This document shows positions 44,982 to 54,684 of a stretch of DNA of 64,000 nt, in pieces. How positions within the stretch are numbered: position 1 is the stretch's first letter; the number at the start of each line of letters is the position of its first letter. The position numbers were made by a program, and so were the translations under genes. The stretch covers positions 186,001 to 250,000 of the forward strand of contig NC_089241.1 of NCBI RefSeq assembly GCF_000512585.2, read 5' to 3'. This DNA comes from Kwoniella bestiolae CBS 10118 (taxonomy: Eukaryota > Basidiomycota > Tremellomycetes > Tremellales > Cryptococcaceae). The notes below the pieces were generated by a model. The model searched no databases. It was given only the letters and a program-made list of their open reading frames with translations, and was not told where the DNA came from.

Positions 44982-46298
44982 ATGGCGCAGCACGATCTCA
45001 CACTCATCGGAAACTCTCTCCCCCTCCCACCAGAGCTCATCTCCCTAACCCTCCACTTTCTCAAATCCACCGCCGATACCCAAACCCTACACTCCCTCGT
45101 GCAATGCTCCAAAGCACTCTATCAAGAGCTCATCCCAACCTTATACCGAAACATCACCCTCGACAAGCACAACTCTCACTTCATCCTACAGGGGCTGGGC
45201 AAGGTGGATGAAGAAACTGTATTCGGGATATATGATACCCACAATAACTCGCTCAAGCGTTACTTCTCCAGGTCGCTTGTCCAAAGACCATACCTACATA
45301 TCAAGCCTTTACGTCGGAAATTGACTTTACTAAGCCACGTAGAGAGTCTCGTGTTGGAAGATCTGCAAAGTGTCAAAGCCATTACGGGGGTATTATAACG
45401 ATATCAGAAATTATCCAATACCTACGATCCAGAAAATGCAATCTTCTCTTCCCTTCGTGAGATATCGCTTGGGGCAAGGGCAGTAAGAGGGATGGGTAGG
45501 ATAGCCCGGAATGCACATACGAACAAGGCCAGGTGCAGATCCAAGATGAGTAAGAGGGTGATAGAAGATAGTAAGGCATGGTACGAGATTATATTCACCT
45601 CTCTGAAAAACGGTATATCCCCCCGTGTATTGTCCCTTGAATCCCCCGCTTGGGCAGATCCGACAAAGAATTTGGCGCATAGGCAGGTGGACGAGGCGCT
45701 AGATATGGATCGGGTTCAGCGTGATTTGATGGGATTGGTGAGCTGGATAGTGGAGGGGAACTGGACGTTGGAGAAGTTGGTTTTAAAGGGGGTGGTGGGG
45801 TTCGAGTGGTTGCCTGGACTGTACTATTATCAATCGCGTGATGATGATGGCACGACCGATCGGCGACATGGAGAAGAGGATGAGGATCATGAACAAGATA
45901 GTAAGAGGTGTTGTCCTAGGTACGAGATTCATTATGCCTCGTCGATGGAGATAGAGGAGAAGATCGGTAAGATTAGATTTAAGAGAGATCAGGACGAGCA
46001 CCAGGATCAGGATCAGGATCGCTCTGAAGTAATCGTACTTGGGAAACACAACATATGGGACGAACGTAAGAAGACTTTGGAACGCTGGTTGAAAGAGTAC
46101 GAGCTGGACGTAATTGCGAATCTGCCATTACCCCATCAACCTGAGCGACCGGACGGCAGGAAGCTGAAAGCGAGTGTGAACATAATAAACGCTGGAGATA
46201 TGTTTCATAGTACGGCAGGGTGGACAGGGTGGCTGGGAAATGTTATTGAGGATGAGGAGATAAGACATGATTTGAGGGAGAAGATAGTATTTTGTTAG
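44982..46298 (+). pseudogene. F-box-like protein, family member 7, interrupted by an in-frame TAA
   Basis: The ATG at 44982 (MAQHDLTLIGNS) opens the family block PLPPELISLTLHFLKS, LVQCSKALYQELIPTLYRNI, TLDKHNSHFILQGL, and the second segment SHVESLVLEDLQSVKAI. At 45396-45398 a TAA interrupts the frame just after AITGVL. The same frame then continues without shift for about 300 codons (YQKLSNTYDPENAIF, EISLGARAV, NWTLEKLVLKGVVGFEW) to DLREKIVFC and TAG at 46296-46298. GT and AG ends lie 18 nt apart around the TAA, far too close for an ordinary intron. The simplest reading is a nonsense mutation, so this is probably a pseudogene or a recent loss; stop readthrough or a sequencing error cannot be excluded. 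Confidence 0.6.
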
Positions 46299-46964
46299 TT
46301 CAACGGCCGGAAATGCACTCTCCTTTTTTTCGTATGGGAGTCGCACGTTTCACGAGGTTTACCTCGAAATTTATTGTGATGAAGCTTTTTGGTTCTTGCT
46401 GGGGTGTCTTGGGTTTCTTCTTCAAGCAACCATCTAGGACTTCTCACAATACCTGGTCGCTACCTCCGTGGAGGATTCTCCTTCTCATGTTCCAGACTGT
46501 ATTTTGGTGCATCGCTTTTCGCGCCTCTCGCCTCTTGTGTAGACTGATCTTGCGTCATTTCAAGCCATGAAACACCATGAAACAAAATGGCATGCTAGAT
46601 AGATACAGTATATTGCCAATTATCGAGCGCTTTGCAAATTCGCTTCTTACAGGTCACACAGCCACAGACCAGCTCCTTTCACCCGTTTCATCGTGGCTGG
46701 CCTCTCTGACCGAGGAGGGGCACGCTTTGACACCAAATCCTTTCACGAGGTGGTGCGATCGTCCTTTGTGGCGATGACGAGGCAGGTCACCATTTCAAGC
46801 GGTGAGTATGGGATATAAATACCTGACTCGACTACGGACTCTCGTACATCCTAATAATTCCAAGTGATCTAATTTAACCGCAAAGGGTCAGTTCGACATC
46901 ATCTCTCAGACCTTAAAACTACTCAAAGCCATATCGAACAGCTTGGAGTCACTACAGCTTCATT
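46299..46964. promoter_or_regulatory. Intergenic and promoter of unknown-family gene 1
   Basis: A TATAAATA element at 46813-46820 lies 152 bp before the next ATG. No gene seen. Parts of this spacer (around 46718-46750) resemble the spacer downstream of gene 1 near 48348-48375, consistent with a duplicated unit. Confidence 0.5.
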
Positions 46965-48098
46965 ATGACTATCAAGCCCTCTCTCGATGATCTGAATATC
47001 AAGAACCTCAAGTCGGTGAAAATCGATCCTTCCCTCGAGACGTTTTGTGTCGTTCATCCCGAGTCCGACCTGGAGACTATAGCTCTTCGAGTCAACCCAA
47101 CACTTCCAGACAATTATCATACTATTGTCCCTGGGATCCCTACAATCGACGGTCAAACATGGTCCAGCAAGGATGGCGATCAAACATTCAGCAATTACTC
47201 GTACAATCCAACCGAAGCGCTCCCAATTACCCAACTACCTGATAAGTTTGTGGATCTCTACAATCAATTAGTAGATGATCCTGCTACTTGTCAGTCCTAT
47301 GCCGAAGCTCTCGCAGGCAACGGACAATCAAACGTCTCTCTCTACCTTGAAGGCGGAGCGATCGCTATCGAAGGTGCTCTGTTGGAGATATCTACATTTA
47401 TACGTAGCACACTTACAAAGTTCCACAAGATTCAAGAGTCTGCGTTCCGCGATTTTCATAAAGGGGGGGTCCAGGCAATCAAAGGATCTACCAGACTGAC
47501 CAAAAGCGATCAAGCTGATCTCGGAAGACTGTTCAGTGACGCCATGACCGCTGGTTATGATTCCCACCGATTATGGGCTGCGTCCAGCCTGTACCAGTTA
47601 GCTCATGACGCCGAAAATGATCAGAAGCAACAAAAGAAATGGAAACAGAAACAAAAGGATTATCAGAAAAAGCACCGACATTTGTTCCCTGAGATTACCA
47701 ATGGCACGGACACTGATCCAGGTCCCAGCAAGTCCTCAAACGATCAGCAGGGACGAGGGGTGATGAAGATGGTGCGTCAGCTAGAGGATAAAGTGAAAGA
47801 CTTTTGGGGGCCTGAGCAGCCGGTCCCTCAGAAAATTGACCAGTGGAAGTGGTTGGTGAATCAAGAGAGATCCTCCATAGGATACAACCTGGACGAGCAC
47901 CAGGAGCTTCCGAAGATGGATGAGCCAGGGACTGAGTCATCTCCAATATCTTCTGTTGCTTCGGATGCCCCTGATCGTTCCCTAGACCAATATGCGAGGG
48001 CTAGCCGAGCTGGTACCGATGGTTTGCCGGGGTATCGCAGACCTGTATGTCTGCGCTTTGGTTTCGCACATGACCCTACCATTGCCGATGCCTTTTAA
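46965..48098 (+). CDS. Unknown-family protein 1 (first of three tandem paralogues)
   Basis: Intronless, 377 codons, ATG at 46965 (MTIKPSLDDLNIKNL), TAA at 48096-48098. I do not recognise the family. Shared with its two neighbours are an N-terminal strand-rich part ending IPTIDGQTW, a helical middle with GSTRLTKSDQADLGRLF, and a C-terminal block VKDFWGPEQPVPQKIDQW followed by GYNLDEHQELP. A Lys/Gln-rich stretch (DQKQQKKWKQKQKDYQKK) is special to this copy. No signal peptide, membrane segment or catalytic motif is visible, so an intracellular protein is likely. It is the most diverged of the three. A TATA element lies 152 bp upstream. Confidence 0.72.
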   Translation: MTIKPSLDDLNIKNLKSVKIDPSLETFCVVHPESDLETIALRVNPTLPDNYHTIVPGIPTIDGQTWSSKDGDQTFSNYSYNPTEALPITQLPDKFVDLYNQLVDDPATCQSYAEALAGNGQSNVSLYLEGGAIAIEGALLEISTFIRSTLTKFHKIQESAFRDFHKGGVQAIKGSTRLTKSDQADLGRLFSDAMTAGYDSHRLWAASSLYQLAHDAENDQKQQKKWKQKQKDYQKKHRHLFPEITNGTDTDPGPSKSSNDQQGRGVMKMVRQLEDKVKDFWGPEQPVPQKIDQWKWLVNQERSSIGYNLDEHQELPKMDEPGTESSPISSVASDAPDRSLDQYARASRAGTDGLPGYRRPVCLRFGFAHDPTIADAF

Positions 48099-48146
48099 TA
48101 CAGAAGCAATTTTCAGCAACAATGAACACTACCGCTAATTTAGGAA

Positions 48147-48205
48147 GGGTTATTGAGGACGAGGAGATAAGGCAGGATTTGAGTGAGAACGTAATTTTTA
48201 GATAG
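48147..48205 (+). pseudogene. Copy of the 3' end of F-box-like member 7
   Basis: The 59 bp read RVIEDEEIRQDLSENVIFR with a following TAG, and align without gaps to the last codons of member 7 (46240-46298, NVIEDEEIRHDLREKIVFC and TAG). No upstream part of the gene is present. The fragment lies between unknown-family genes 1 and 2, in the position member 7 holds relative to gene 1. Confidence 0.75.
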
Positions 48206-48850
48206 GGTATTATATCGGAAATTGACCTGCGAGATGTAAAATTGCCCATACTCGAGCTCTGTGCTGCTTTCTTTTCGAAAGATCATGCGATTCTGAGTGA
48301 CGTGTGTTCGCCGGTTGGATCATGCAATGGCCTTCTGATCTCATGATGGCACGCTTACACGACGGATCCTTTCATTAATGACCAGGCAGTGTTTGAAAGA
48401 AATGGTGAACAAGCAATATCAAATCCTGCTTCAACCTTGATTTCGGTATACCCGTCTCTGTGTTTCATCCTTCCTGTCACATCGCAACATCTGTAACTTC
48501 CCTTGTCAAGATAGACATGTACCGCCCAAGCGTGCACAGCGCCTGCCACCCTACCTCTTCTCATTCGCTATCCCCTCGAGATCTAGACTCTAGACCCAGG
48601 AAGCGGTTCACGTCAACGCCTATCCTTTGTTATGATGATGTTATCTCAGACCCCCAAACTTGACGGTGGTGCAAATTCGATGCACTCTCACCGAGCAGAC
48701 CTTGCAACAGGGTATATATAGTAGAGATGCACTCTCACCGCGCCATCAAAGTCCACCGCCGAGCCTTTTGTAGTCATTCTTGGCGGCCATATCCACTCGC
48801 AAGGAATCAACTCTAAGTATCTTAACTTGATTGCTCAGCATCAAAATACC
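48206..48850. promoter_or_regulatory. Intergenic and promoter of unknown-family gene 2
   Basis: GATGCACTCTCACCG occurs twice, at 48679-48693 and 48726-48740, flanking a TATATATA element at 48713-48720 that lies 138 bp before the ATG. No gene seen. Confidence 0.55.
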
Positions 48851-49873
48851 ATGAGCGCCGACCACCCCAGCACCACTGCGCTCGCAACCGAGGACGTGGA
48901 TTTCTATAGTCACGGACCATTCTCCTGTGTTCATCCCGATCCAGCATCTGATCCTGAGGGAGCCCACTTGGCTATCCGATTCGATCCCAGGACCTCGAGT
49001 GGGGACCAGGTCATCATACCAGATATTACGGCTGTAGACGGTACGACATGGACCCTCAGAGAGAGCGATCGAACATACACGCAACATTCCGTGCCGATGC
49101 ACCGCAGGCTGCCTCTAAGCGTGTTTGCCGAGCAGGTCCAAGCACTCGATAGGGATCTCTGTTCGGCCCTTGAGATCTGTTCCGCACGAGCCTCAGAGGA
49201 GCAAAATCCGGACACATACCGTGAGCGGTCTCAGGCCTACACGCTCGCCGATCAATCTCTTGCGCAGGCTCGAAAGGATTTCCCATTTTTCATCCTTAGC
49301 GTCGACGGGTACATCTGCGACAGCCAGATGGCAGCGACCGACAGAACTGTTGCGGAGCATTGCTCTATCATCAATGGGTCGAAGCGACTTTCCAAAGGGG
49401 ACAAGACGAGACTCTGCAAAGCGTTCAGAAACGCGCACGACAGGGTATACGACGCAGACATCTATGTAACCAGGCATAAACTTTTCGCTGTAGCGGCTAA
49501 GAACGCGTCAGATTGGCTCGCCGACCGCTACCAGGAGAGGTCAAGGTATTTCCAGGGTTGTGCTGCCTCCCATGGAATCAAAGTTGATTTCACGAACATC
49601 GATCCGAACATTCCAAGTGAAGAGGCAACGGCTATTGGTCTGTTGGACAGGACGGTGAAATCGATTTTTGGGCCTCGTCAGACCATCCCGAAGAGCTCGG
49701 CACAATGGACCAAACTGAGGGACAAACCCAAATCGAACACGGTGTATGATCTGGAAACATTCAGAGAAGTTCCACCCGAGCGTGGAGCTTCGCACGATGA
49801 TGGTGAGACCAAGCGTCTGTCCTTCGCTTACCCTCACACTGTAAGCGATCCTCAAACTCCGCAAAGCTCATGA
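48851..49873 (+). CDS. Unknown-family protein 2
   Basis: Intronless, 340 codons, ATG at 48851 (MSADHPSTTALATED); the frame opens 24 bp upstream only with a TTG. Shared blocks: HLAIRFDPRTSSGDQ, IIPDITAVDGTTW, LPLSVFAEQVQALDRDL, GSKRLSKGDKTRLCKAF, VKSIFGPRQTIPK, QW, then VYDLETFREVPPE. TGA at 49871-49873. The C-terminal block VKS[IV]FGP is nearly identical in gene 3. No secretion signal or membrane segment. The coding region is GC-richer than gene 3, with many CG dinucleotides. Function unknown. Confidence 0.74.
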   Translation: MSADHPSTTALATEDVDFYSHGPFSCVHPDPASDPEGAHLAIRFDPRTSSGDQVIIPDITAVDGTTWTLRESDRTYTQHSVPMHRRLPLSVFAEQVQALDRDLCSALEICSARASEEQNPDTYRERSQAYTLADQSLAQARKDFPFFILSVDGYICDSQMAATDRTVAEHCSIINGSKRLSKGDKTRLCKAFRNAHDRVYDADIYVTRHKLFAVAAKNASDWLADRYQERSRYFQGCAASHGIKVDFTNIDPNIPSEEATAIGLLDRTVKSIFGPRQTIPKSSAQWTKLRDKPKSNTVYDLETFREVPPERGASHDDGETKRLSFAYPHTVSDPQTPQSS

Positions 49874-50600
49874 GATGCAACGATCTGGATGTTATTGCAT
49901 GGTAGCGAGTTGACAGTCCTGCGACACAAGCACTCTCTTCTTGGATTTCGTATGTAACTTATGCGTATGCATATATGTCAAATGACTGGGACAGTGTGTC
50001 AAGCGTACATACTCTCCCCTAGACAATGTCAAGGAGAACGTCTGCCATCATGTCACTTGCGATCCCTATGATCTCTGCAAACATTATGCCAACGTCGGCG
50101 GAGTACAATTCTAACACATCGAGACTGAAATTCTCGCTTGTCATCTTGCAACAGGGGCGAGGTTGCTTGAACGCCAACTGACGTCAACTCATCATAGCTT
50201 CCTCGATCCTTTCACTCAACACTCAACATCAGTTCTGCACAGACTGACTTCGAGACATGGCCTGACCGAAGTAGTGAGTCGAAAGAGCTCAAAAGCTTAC
50301 ACAGCATGACGAACCTTCAAGTTGTGGAGGTCGCCTTCGTTTGACCTCCCTTTGATACGATCTCTCTTGCGCTGTACGCTGCTAAGAAGGCAGACAATCA
50401 CGCATTGCGAGTGTCGAATGGCCAGACCGGGTTTCGTCTTACTGTATAAAACGGGTCAGAAATAAGACAATAAGCAGCATTCCAGTACGTCTACTACATT
50501 TATTGGATCCACATATGAAATTGCCTTCGCTCAGTAGCATAGACTTTTCATAAGTTACTTGACCATAAATCAGCAACACATTACAACTTGAGTCATCCAC
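49874..50600. promoter_or_regulatory. Intergenic and promoter of unknown-family gene 3
   Basis: A TATAAAA element at 50445-50451 lies 156 bp before the ATG of gene 3, matching the spacing at genes 1 and 2. Short phrases such as TTGCAACAGG also occur in the gene 2 promoter (48701-48710 and 50147-50156). No gene seen. Confidence 0.5.
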
Positions 50601-51641
50601 ATGAGCTCACACGGTGAACCTTCAGAAATTGAAATGAGCGGCGACTCTCCCCCTCAAATTCAAGCCAGAGAGATCGACCGTTCAGTGCCAGTCTTCTCGT
50701 TGATCATCCCTAATTCGCCTGAAGATCCCGAAGAGCAAAAGCGTCATCTAGCCGTCCGCGTGAATATCCGAGACCAAAAATCCAAGCAGACCATCATCTC
50801 AGACATTCCTCTACTCGACGGTAAGACATGGAACTCCAAGGTCACCGATAAAGAATATACCAGATGCGAGATGAGTATGACCAAAACTTTCCCTCTGAGC
50901 GTGTACACCTCCCAGGTTGAAGAGCTGGATCAAGCTTTGTCTAATGGTTATACCCAGTGCTTAACCCGAGCTTTGCCAGATGGGGAGATCCAGGAGTATG
51001 CACATGCGGAGAACAAGGAGTATGCGGATGCTGCGCAGTCCATTGAGGAGGCTGAGAGGGAATACCCAAACTTCATCGTTGAAGCTGGTTTCACCATTGC
51101 TAGATATCAAACCGCGGCAGTCGAATGCGGCTTACGCAACTACATCAAGGCCGTAAAATCATCGAATACACTCGGGGAAGAAGATAAATCGAGATTGGGC
51201 GATGCGTTGACCAAAGCCATGCGACGTGCTAATGATTGGAATTGTGCCGCAAAGACTGGTTTTCTGTATGGTTTGGCAGAGGAGAGCGAGCTATGTCCGG
51301 ATCGAGCGTTCAGACGATTGTTAGGGGGTGCGTTCCGCAGAGGAGAAGCTGCATCTTATGATATCGATCAGAACCCTGAGCCACAATCCATGAGCGAGAT
51401 TATGAGAAAGGATGAAGACCTGGAATCAACGGTCAAAAGCGTGTTTGGTCCCCTACAAGATATTCCCAAGGATTCTCGTCAGTGGAAGATATTGTTGACG
51501 AAGCCAAAATCGGAGACGGGTTATGACTTGAAAACCTTTCAGGAGATCTCAAAGACCTGTGATGTGAGTATGAGCGAGGAGGATGAAGGATCGCTGAAAG
51601 ATGAAGAGATGGTGGATACGGAAGCTTTGCCGCATGAATAA
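50601..51641 (+). CDS. Unknown-family protein 3
   Basis: Intronless, 346 codons, ATG at 50601 (MSSHGEPSEIEMSGD), TAA at 51639-51641. Shared blocks: HLAVRVNIRDQKSKQ, IISDIPLLDGKTW, FPLSVYTSQVEELDQAL, then a helical middle (EYADAAQSIEEAEREYPNF) with SNTLGEEDKSRLGDAL, and the C-terminal VKSVFGPLQDIPK, RQW, GYDLKTFQEIS. An acidic tail (MSEEDEGSLKDEEMV) closes the protein. Closest to gene 2. No recognised domain. The three genes run head to tail with 0.7-0.8 kb spacers and similar TATA placement, so they probably arose by tandem duplication and may be expressed under similar conditions. Confidence 0.74.
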   Translation: MSSHGEPSEIEMSGDSPPQIQAREIDRSVPVFSLIIPNSPEDPEEQKRHLAVRVNIRDQKSKQTIISDIPLLDGKTWNSKVTDKEYTRCEMSMTKTFPLSVYTSQVEELDQALSNGYTQCLTRALPDGEIQEYAHAENKEYADAAQSIEEAEREYPNFIVEAGFTIARYQTAAVECGLRNYIKAVKSSNTLGEEDKSRLGDALTKAMRRANDWNCAAKTGFLYGLAEESELCPDRAFRRLLGGAFRRGEAASYDIDQNPEPQSMSEIMRKDEDLESTVKSVFGPLQDIPKDSRQWKILLTKPKSETGYDLKTFQEISKTCDVSMSEEDEGSLKDEEMVDTEALPHE

Positions 51642-52063
51642 TTGTGCATGGCGCGCACATCATCTAAGGGCATCTCTCGGACCACTTGATAACTGGACTA
51701 CATATGCTTTTACCTATAGATAGGACCGCTACGGGGGTGTGAGTGGTCGCGCATTGCTCTCCGATGGCAGAACTCTCAAATACCAATCATGTAAGGAAAT
51801 TGTTGCTGTCAATCAAGGTTGAAAATATCAAGTGGTCGAATACAACAGATTGTACTTTCGAGTGCTCAAATAGGAATGTTGATTAGTTATATTGTTTCGA
51901 ATCATCGCAATGATGTGTGACGCGATCATATCGGAGACCAGGAGGTACCCCATATACCGAACGAAAATAGTTGCATCACCTTTCCAGATAAGTAAACAAA
52001 GGTAAAGTATATATGCAAAATTTCCCACCCCAAGTTGACCAGATACTATGTGATCCGAGTAGA
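51642..52063. other. Intergenic between convergent genes
   Basis: About 420 bp holding the 3' flanks of unknown-family gene 3 and RPS18. No gene seen. Confidence 0.5.
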
Positions 52064-53055
52064 TTACTTCTTCTTACCGACAACGGTCTTTCCGACCTTT
52101 CGACCGCTGCGAGGGTAAACCAAGACAGATCAGCATTATATCCAATTGTCTACGACAATAAGGATGATGTGTGGGATGACGAGGAATGACAAAACTCACG
52201 TAGTCTTGGTGTGTTGACCTCTAACTCTGAGACCCCAGTGGTGTCTGAGACCTCGGTGAGATCTGATCTTCTTCAATCGCTCGAGATCTTCTCTGAGTCT
52301 TTGGTCGATGACGTTGGAGAGGACGTGGGAGTTCTTGCCGTCGACGATGTCTCGTTGTCTGTTCAAGAACCAGTTGGGGATCTTGAATTGGGCGGGGTTT
52401 TGCATGATGGTGACGATTCGCTCGAGTTCATCAGAGTTCAATTCACCGGCTCTGCGAGATCACGAAAGATAAGTCAGAAACCGTACGGGGAGAGGAATAC
52501 AAGGTTTTATGGGAATAGAGGGCCGGAGGGGTGGTCATGGGTAGCTGACGATCGCATCCCATTCGAGATCTTCAGCAGAATGATGGTGTAGATACAAACA
52601 CTCACCTCTTGTTGAGATCGACATCGGCCTTCTTGCAGACCAAGTTGGCGTATCGTCGACCAACACCCTTGATCTCGGTGAGAGCGTACATGATCTTACC
52701 TTGACCAGCGACGTTGGTGTTCAAGAGACGAAGAATGTGCTGTGAAAGAAGCGTAACAGGTTAGCGCTGAAATTGATTAACGATAGTGTCCACCGGCAAC
52801 CCTCCCTTCCAGCCTCGCATCTGAGCTGTCATTCTACGTCCACATATATCTCCGCCCATCGTGCACCATACAATCCTCCTCTGCGCATATGTGCGATGGA
52901 CGTCCGTTACACCATGGACACCTTCCCTATCTCCCATCACTGGTCCCGTAAACTCTCTTGCTTCTTTCCCTTCATCACTCAACACATCTGAACAACAAGC
53001 ACGAGCGAATACCCACTTGGAATTGTTGATGAGCCTCGAGGGGAGCGAACGACAT
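52064..53055 (-). CDS. RPS18: 40S ribosomal protein S18 (uS13)
   Basis: Small-subunit head protein. Four coding exons (53017-53055, 52606-52739, 52200-52451, 52064-52106) join in frame to 155 residues, the usual length. Exon 1 gives MSFAPLEAHQQFQ; then HILRLLNTNVAGQGKIMYAL, TEIKGVGRRYANLVCKK (the helix-hairpin-helix typical of uS13), IPNWFLNRQRDIVDGK, and the basic tail HRGLRHHWGLRVRGQHTKTT ending GKTVVGKKK; TAA at 52064-52066. Intron 1 (52740-53016, 277 nt) is much longer than the others. All junctions have GT-AG ends. The gene is divergent from RPL42 across a 628-bp spacer, so the two ribosomal protein genes probably share regulation. Confidence 0.97.
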
Positions 53056-53683
53056 CTTGACGAATCTTTCTTTTTTTGTTGGTTCAAAAATGAAAGGGGA
53101 AGCGATCTGAGATAGCGATGACGGAGGATCAGCACCCTTCTATCCGTTTATCCTATATGTACTTCTGATCTTGATGGGTGGTGTTGACATGTGGGGGTGT
53201 TGGTCACTTACTCGCTTTTTTGAAGATGCCTGTGAGACTTGAAGGTTGGAAAGAAGAAGGATATGAGGTATCAAGCAAGATAATACGATGATGAGCAGAC
53301 AGAGTAGGATGGGAATGGCAAACTGCAAACTGCAAACTGCAAACTGCAAATTCCCCCTCCTAGCGCATACTGACTGCATGTACCAACCCACATCCCACCA
53401 TACAGCAAACAAAGCGGTAAACTCCACCTCATACAATTCACGCCACATTCAGATCGGAGTTTCGCGGAGTTTCGTATTTTCACTTTGTTGCGAGGTAAAC
53501 TGTTGAAAATCGCTGACCTCCGCTTTCCCACCTTTGCACCAGTATTCTTTCCACTGTACAGACGTTCACTGCAGTCAGTTGCTCACTGCATAGTCGTTCA
53601 CTGCACTCTGTCATTTTCACCTTCATCTAATTTGTTACCACTACTCCTCCTTCATCCATCAACATCGACAAAAATCGGCAAAA
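53056..53683. promoter_or_regulatory. Shared divergent promoter of RPS18 and RPL42
   Basis: The 628-bp spacer includes a run of four GCAAACT units with a fifth partial one at 53318-53350, a TCACTGCA-type repeat near 53567-53602 (GTTCACTGCAGTCAGTTGC and similar) and pyrimidine-rich stretches before RPL42. It must also hold the 5' UTRs of both genes. Confidence 0.6.
53318..53350. repeat. GCAAACT heptanucleotide tandem repeat
   Basis: Four perfect copies of the 7-bp unit followed by GCAAATT, in the RPS18/RPL42 divergent promoter. Confidence 0.9.
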
Positions 53684-54684
53684 ATGTGAGTCAAGTTAAC
53701 ATCAACAGTAGATCAGATGGATATGAGGAGGATAGGAAGGATGGTATGCTGATGTATTGATTGTCGTTCTTCTTTGTCGATGGGATTATAGGGTCAACAT
53801 GTAAGTTTTCAAATGGATTTGGTCGTTCGATCTGGGGGAAATGCTGATGACATTTTCTGCTCCTTAGTCCTAAGTACGTATTACATCTTGTTTGATCGTC
53901 TGGCGTCTGGTGAAGGAGGACAAGTTGGTGGATGTGGAGACAAGATGGATCATCGATGTCATGAGATGATGGAAGGGTGGGGGGATATGGCAGGAGAGAC
54001 CAACGATCTGGGTTATTGGGTTTGGAGATGCTAACTGTGGAACTTTTCTCTCCGTTAACAGGACTCGTCGAACCTGTAAGTAGTAATCCGCCTTCAGTCT
54101 GGTAATATGCCACTGACTATATTACCCCCTCCAGACTGCAAGGGTAAAGCTTGTAAGAAGCACACCCCTCACAAGGTAACCCAATACAAGAAGGGTAAGG
54201 ATTCGCTTGCCGCCCAAGGTAAACGACGATATGACCGTGAGTGGACATCCCTACAACCATGGGCAGGCGGAGGAACCAGAATCTCGCACATGAGTCAAGG
54301 AGAATACCAAATTTATGGATTATCTCGCTGACATTATTCGATCCTTGTAGGAAAGCAATCCGGTTACGGTGGTCAAACCAAACCAGTTTTCCACAAGAAA
54401 GCTAAGACCGTGAGTTTCTCCCTCTTCCACTTTCCACTAAGATGTAATTACTGATCTCTCTATCCTACCTCCTAACCCCCTATCCTCGAATGTTTGTCTC
54501 AACCTCATGTCAATTGCATCCATCAACCTACACAACCCTCCTATCACACCAACAGACCAAGAAAGTCGTCCTCAGACTCGAATGTACCGCCTGCAAGACC
54601 AAGCATCAACTCTCCCTCAAACGATGCAAGCACTTCGAGCTCGGTGGTGACAAGAAACAAAGAGGTGCCGCCATCTCTTTCTAA
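53684..54684 (+). CDS. RPL42: 60S ribosomal protein L42 (eL42), with micro-exons and split start codon
   Basis: Large-subunit zinc-binding protein at the tRNA exit site. Seven coding exons join in frame: 53684-53685, 53792-53800, 53868-53873, 54062-54075, 54135-54236, 54351-54409 and 54556-54684, total 321 nt, 106 residues, the family length. The first exon supplies only AT of the start codon and the next supplies the G; exons 2 and 3 are 9 and 6 nt. The product begins MVNIPKTRRTYCKGKACKK and ends KKQRGAAISF. Zinc cysteines are C12, C17, C74 and C77. Residue 56 is Pro (GGQTKPVF), the form that in other yeasts goes with cycloheximide sensitivity, whereas Gln there gives resistance. All introns have GT-AG ends. 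Head to head with RPS18. Confidence 0.95.

Noticed and set aside
45391..45408. 18-nt GT-AG stretch as a micro-intron in F-box-like member 7
   Set aside because: Far too short for splicing in a genome whose introns are about 40-110 nt or longer; kept only as an unlikely alternative.
46299..50600. Transposable element as the cause of the tandem duplications
   Set aside because: No terminal repeats, target duplications, transposase or reverse transcriptase fragments seen.
52740..53016. Possible snoRNA in the long RPS18 intron (GTGATGA C-box-like sequence)
   Set aside because: No CTGA D-box is found on the transcribed strand downstream and there is no closing stem.
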